Shown here in pieces: positions 5,186 through 5,937 of a DNA stretch of 5,937 nucleotides. The DNA comes from an uncultured Subdoligranulum sp. (GTDB taxonomy: Bacteria; Bacillota_A; Clostridia; Oscillospirales; Ruminococcaceae). Numbering within the stretch: position 1 is the first letter of the stretch; each line of letters begins with the position of its first letter. The translations under genes and the position numbers were made by a program. Location: NCBI GenBank assembly GCA_900772715.1, contig CAAGRN010000189.1:1-5937 (forward strand). Direction: 5' to 3'. Under the pieces are notes generated by a model. The model was not told where the DNA came from and did not search any database. It saw only the letters and a list, made by a program, of their open reading frames with translations.

Positions 5186-5937
5186 GCCGCGCGCTGGAGA
5201 TCTTAGCCCCGGCAGGAAACCGTGAGATGCTCAGCGCTGCTGTTTTCAGCGGCGCTGATGCTGTTTATCTGGGGCTTACCGGCTTTAACGCCCGCCGCAC
5301 CGCGGGCAACTTTACCCCCGACGAGCTGCGCGAGGTGGTGCAGTTCTGCCACGCGCGGGGCGTAAAGGTCCACGTCACCTTGAACACGCTGGTCTACGGC
5401 AGAGAGCTGCCCGGGCTGGCGGATGCCGTGCGCGCCGTCGCCGAGGCGGGCGCCGACGCCGTGATTTCCGACGACCTTGCCACCGCGCAGCTTATTAAAA
5501 GCATCGCCCCCACGCTGCATCTGCACGGTTCCACCCAGATGAGCATCCACACGCCCGAAGGTGCCAAAGAGCTGGCAGAGCTTGGCTATGACCGGGTCAT
5601 TCTGGCGCGCGAATTGTCCCTGCAGGAAATCCGCGAGGTCTGCGCCGCCAGCCCCATTGAGGTGGAGGTGTTTATCCACGGCGCGCTGTGCATGAGCGTG
5701 AGCGGACAATGTATGATGAGCGCCTTTTTAGGCGGGCGCAGCGGCAACCGCGGTGCCTGCGCCGGACCCTGCCGCCTGCCGTTTGATGCCTCGCCCGCGC
5801 TGCGCCCCGGCAAGCCGGGCAAGGCGTGCCATTTGAGCCTGAAGGATATGGATTTGATCCCCTACCTGCGGGACTTGATGGACGCCGGCGTTGCCAGCGT
5901 GAAGATTGAAGGGCGTCTGCGCACGCCGGAATACGCC
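5182..5937 (+). CDS. U32 family protein (collagenase-like / RNA hydroxylation type), partial
   Basis: The first 252 codons of a peptidase U32 family gene, open to the right edge. It starts at GTG 5182, whose GTGA overlaps the zapA stop, so translation is probably coupled to zapA; there is only a weak GACGAG upstream. It opens ILAPAGNREML and GADAVYLGL, the typical N-terminus of the TIM-barrel-like domain. The family signature is complete: E162, F164, G167, C170, G175, C177, S180, then NRGACAGPC with C193 and C197, followed by LSLKDMDLI (218-226) and SVKIEGRL. The clustered cysteines match those that bind a [4Fe-4S] cluster in characterised members (UbiU/UbiV; inferred for RlhA and TrhP). Known members hydroxylate tRNA, rRNA or ubiquinone precursors, and protease activity is poorly supported for most. 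Clostridial homologues are usually 650-800 residues with a C-terminal DUF3656, so about two thirds is missing here. The RNA target cannot be told from this part. Confidence 0.9.
   Translation, partial: MSRALEILAPAGNREMLSAAVFSGADAVYLGLTGFNARRTAGNFTPDELREVVQFCHARGVKVHVTLNTLVYGRELPGLADAVRAVAEAGADAVISDDLATAQLIKSIAPTLHLHGSTQMSIHTPEGAKELAELGYDRVILARELSLQEIREVCAASPIEVEVFIHGALCMSVSGQCMMSAFLGGRSGNRGACAGPCRLPFDASPALRPGKPGKACHLSLKDMDLIPYLRDLMDAGVASVKIEGRLRTPEYA

Noticed and set aside
5203..5822. Minus-strand frames of 168 and 78 codons antisense to the U32 gene.
   Set aside because: The plus-strand U32 frame carries a full family signature across the same bases; the minus frames have no recognisable motif.

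Overview
The window is GC-rich, has compact gene spacing and Shine-Dalgarno sites of the GGGAGGAG type, and pairs a ZapA-type division gene with a U32 gene. This suggests a high-GC Firmicute of the Clostridia, probably an Oscillospiraceae/Ruminococcaceae-like gut bacterium (Gemmiger/Faecalibacterium neighbourhood). The taxonomic placement is inference from style and synteny, not from a marker gene.

Layout. Bases 1-233 hold no credible gene but are unusually rich in structure: a canonical G-quadruplex motif, a plus-strand terminator-like hairpin nested in a longer alternative stem, and three perfect hairpins, the largest with a 13-bp stem. Bases 234-2081 (minus) encode a 615-residue cytoplasmic GH13 alpha-glycosidase of the neopullulanase/maltogenic-amylase type. 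A strong hairpin terminator (2096-2129) separates it from the next gene. Bases 2146-4548 (minus) encode an 800-residue glycogen/alpha-glucan phosphorylase that most likely starts at TTG. Bases 4549-4789 are a divergent promoter region. Bases 4790-5185 (plus) encode ZapA, and a U32-family gene starts at GTG 5182 inside the zapA stop and runs off the right edge.

How the genes work together. On the minus strand, the phosphorylase releases glucose-1-phosphate from the outer chains of glycogen or maltodextrin. The GH13 enzyme can hydrolyse oligosaccharides or branched limit dextrins left behind, so the pair forms a small storage-glucan breakdown unit. The glgP promoter (TTGCGC, 17 bp, TATAAT) is clear, but a terminator lies directly before the GH13 ribosome-binding site. 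GH13 expression must therefore come from read-through, from a promoter inside glgP, or from a processed transcript. On the plus strand, zapA (Z-ring assembly) is translationally coupled to a U32 protein of the iron-sulfur RNA-hydroxylation/collagenase-like family.

The coding part is ordinary. The parts that deserve a second look are the structured left-end intergenic element, the attenuator-like hairpin between glgP and the GH13 gene, and the palindromes overlapping the glgP promoter. No mobile element, CRISPR array, tRNA or rRNA was seen.
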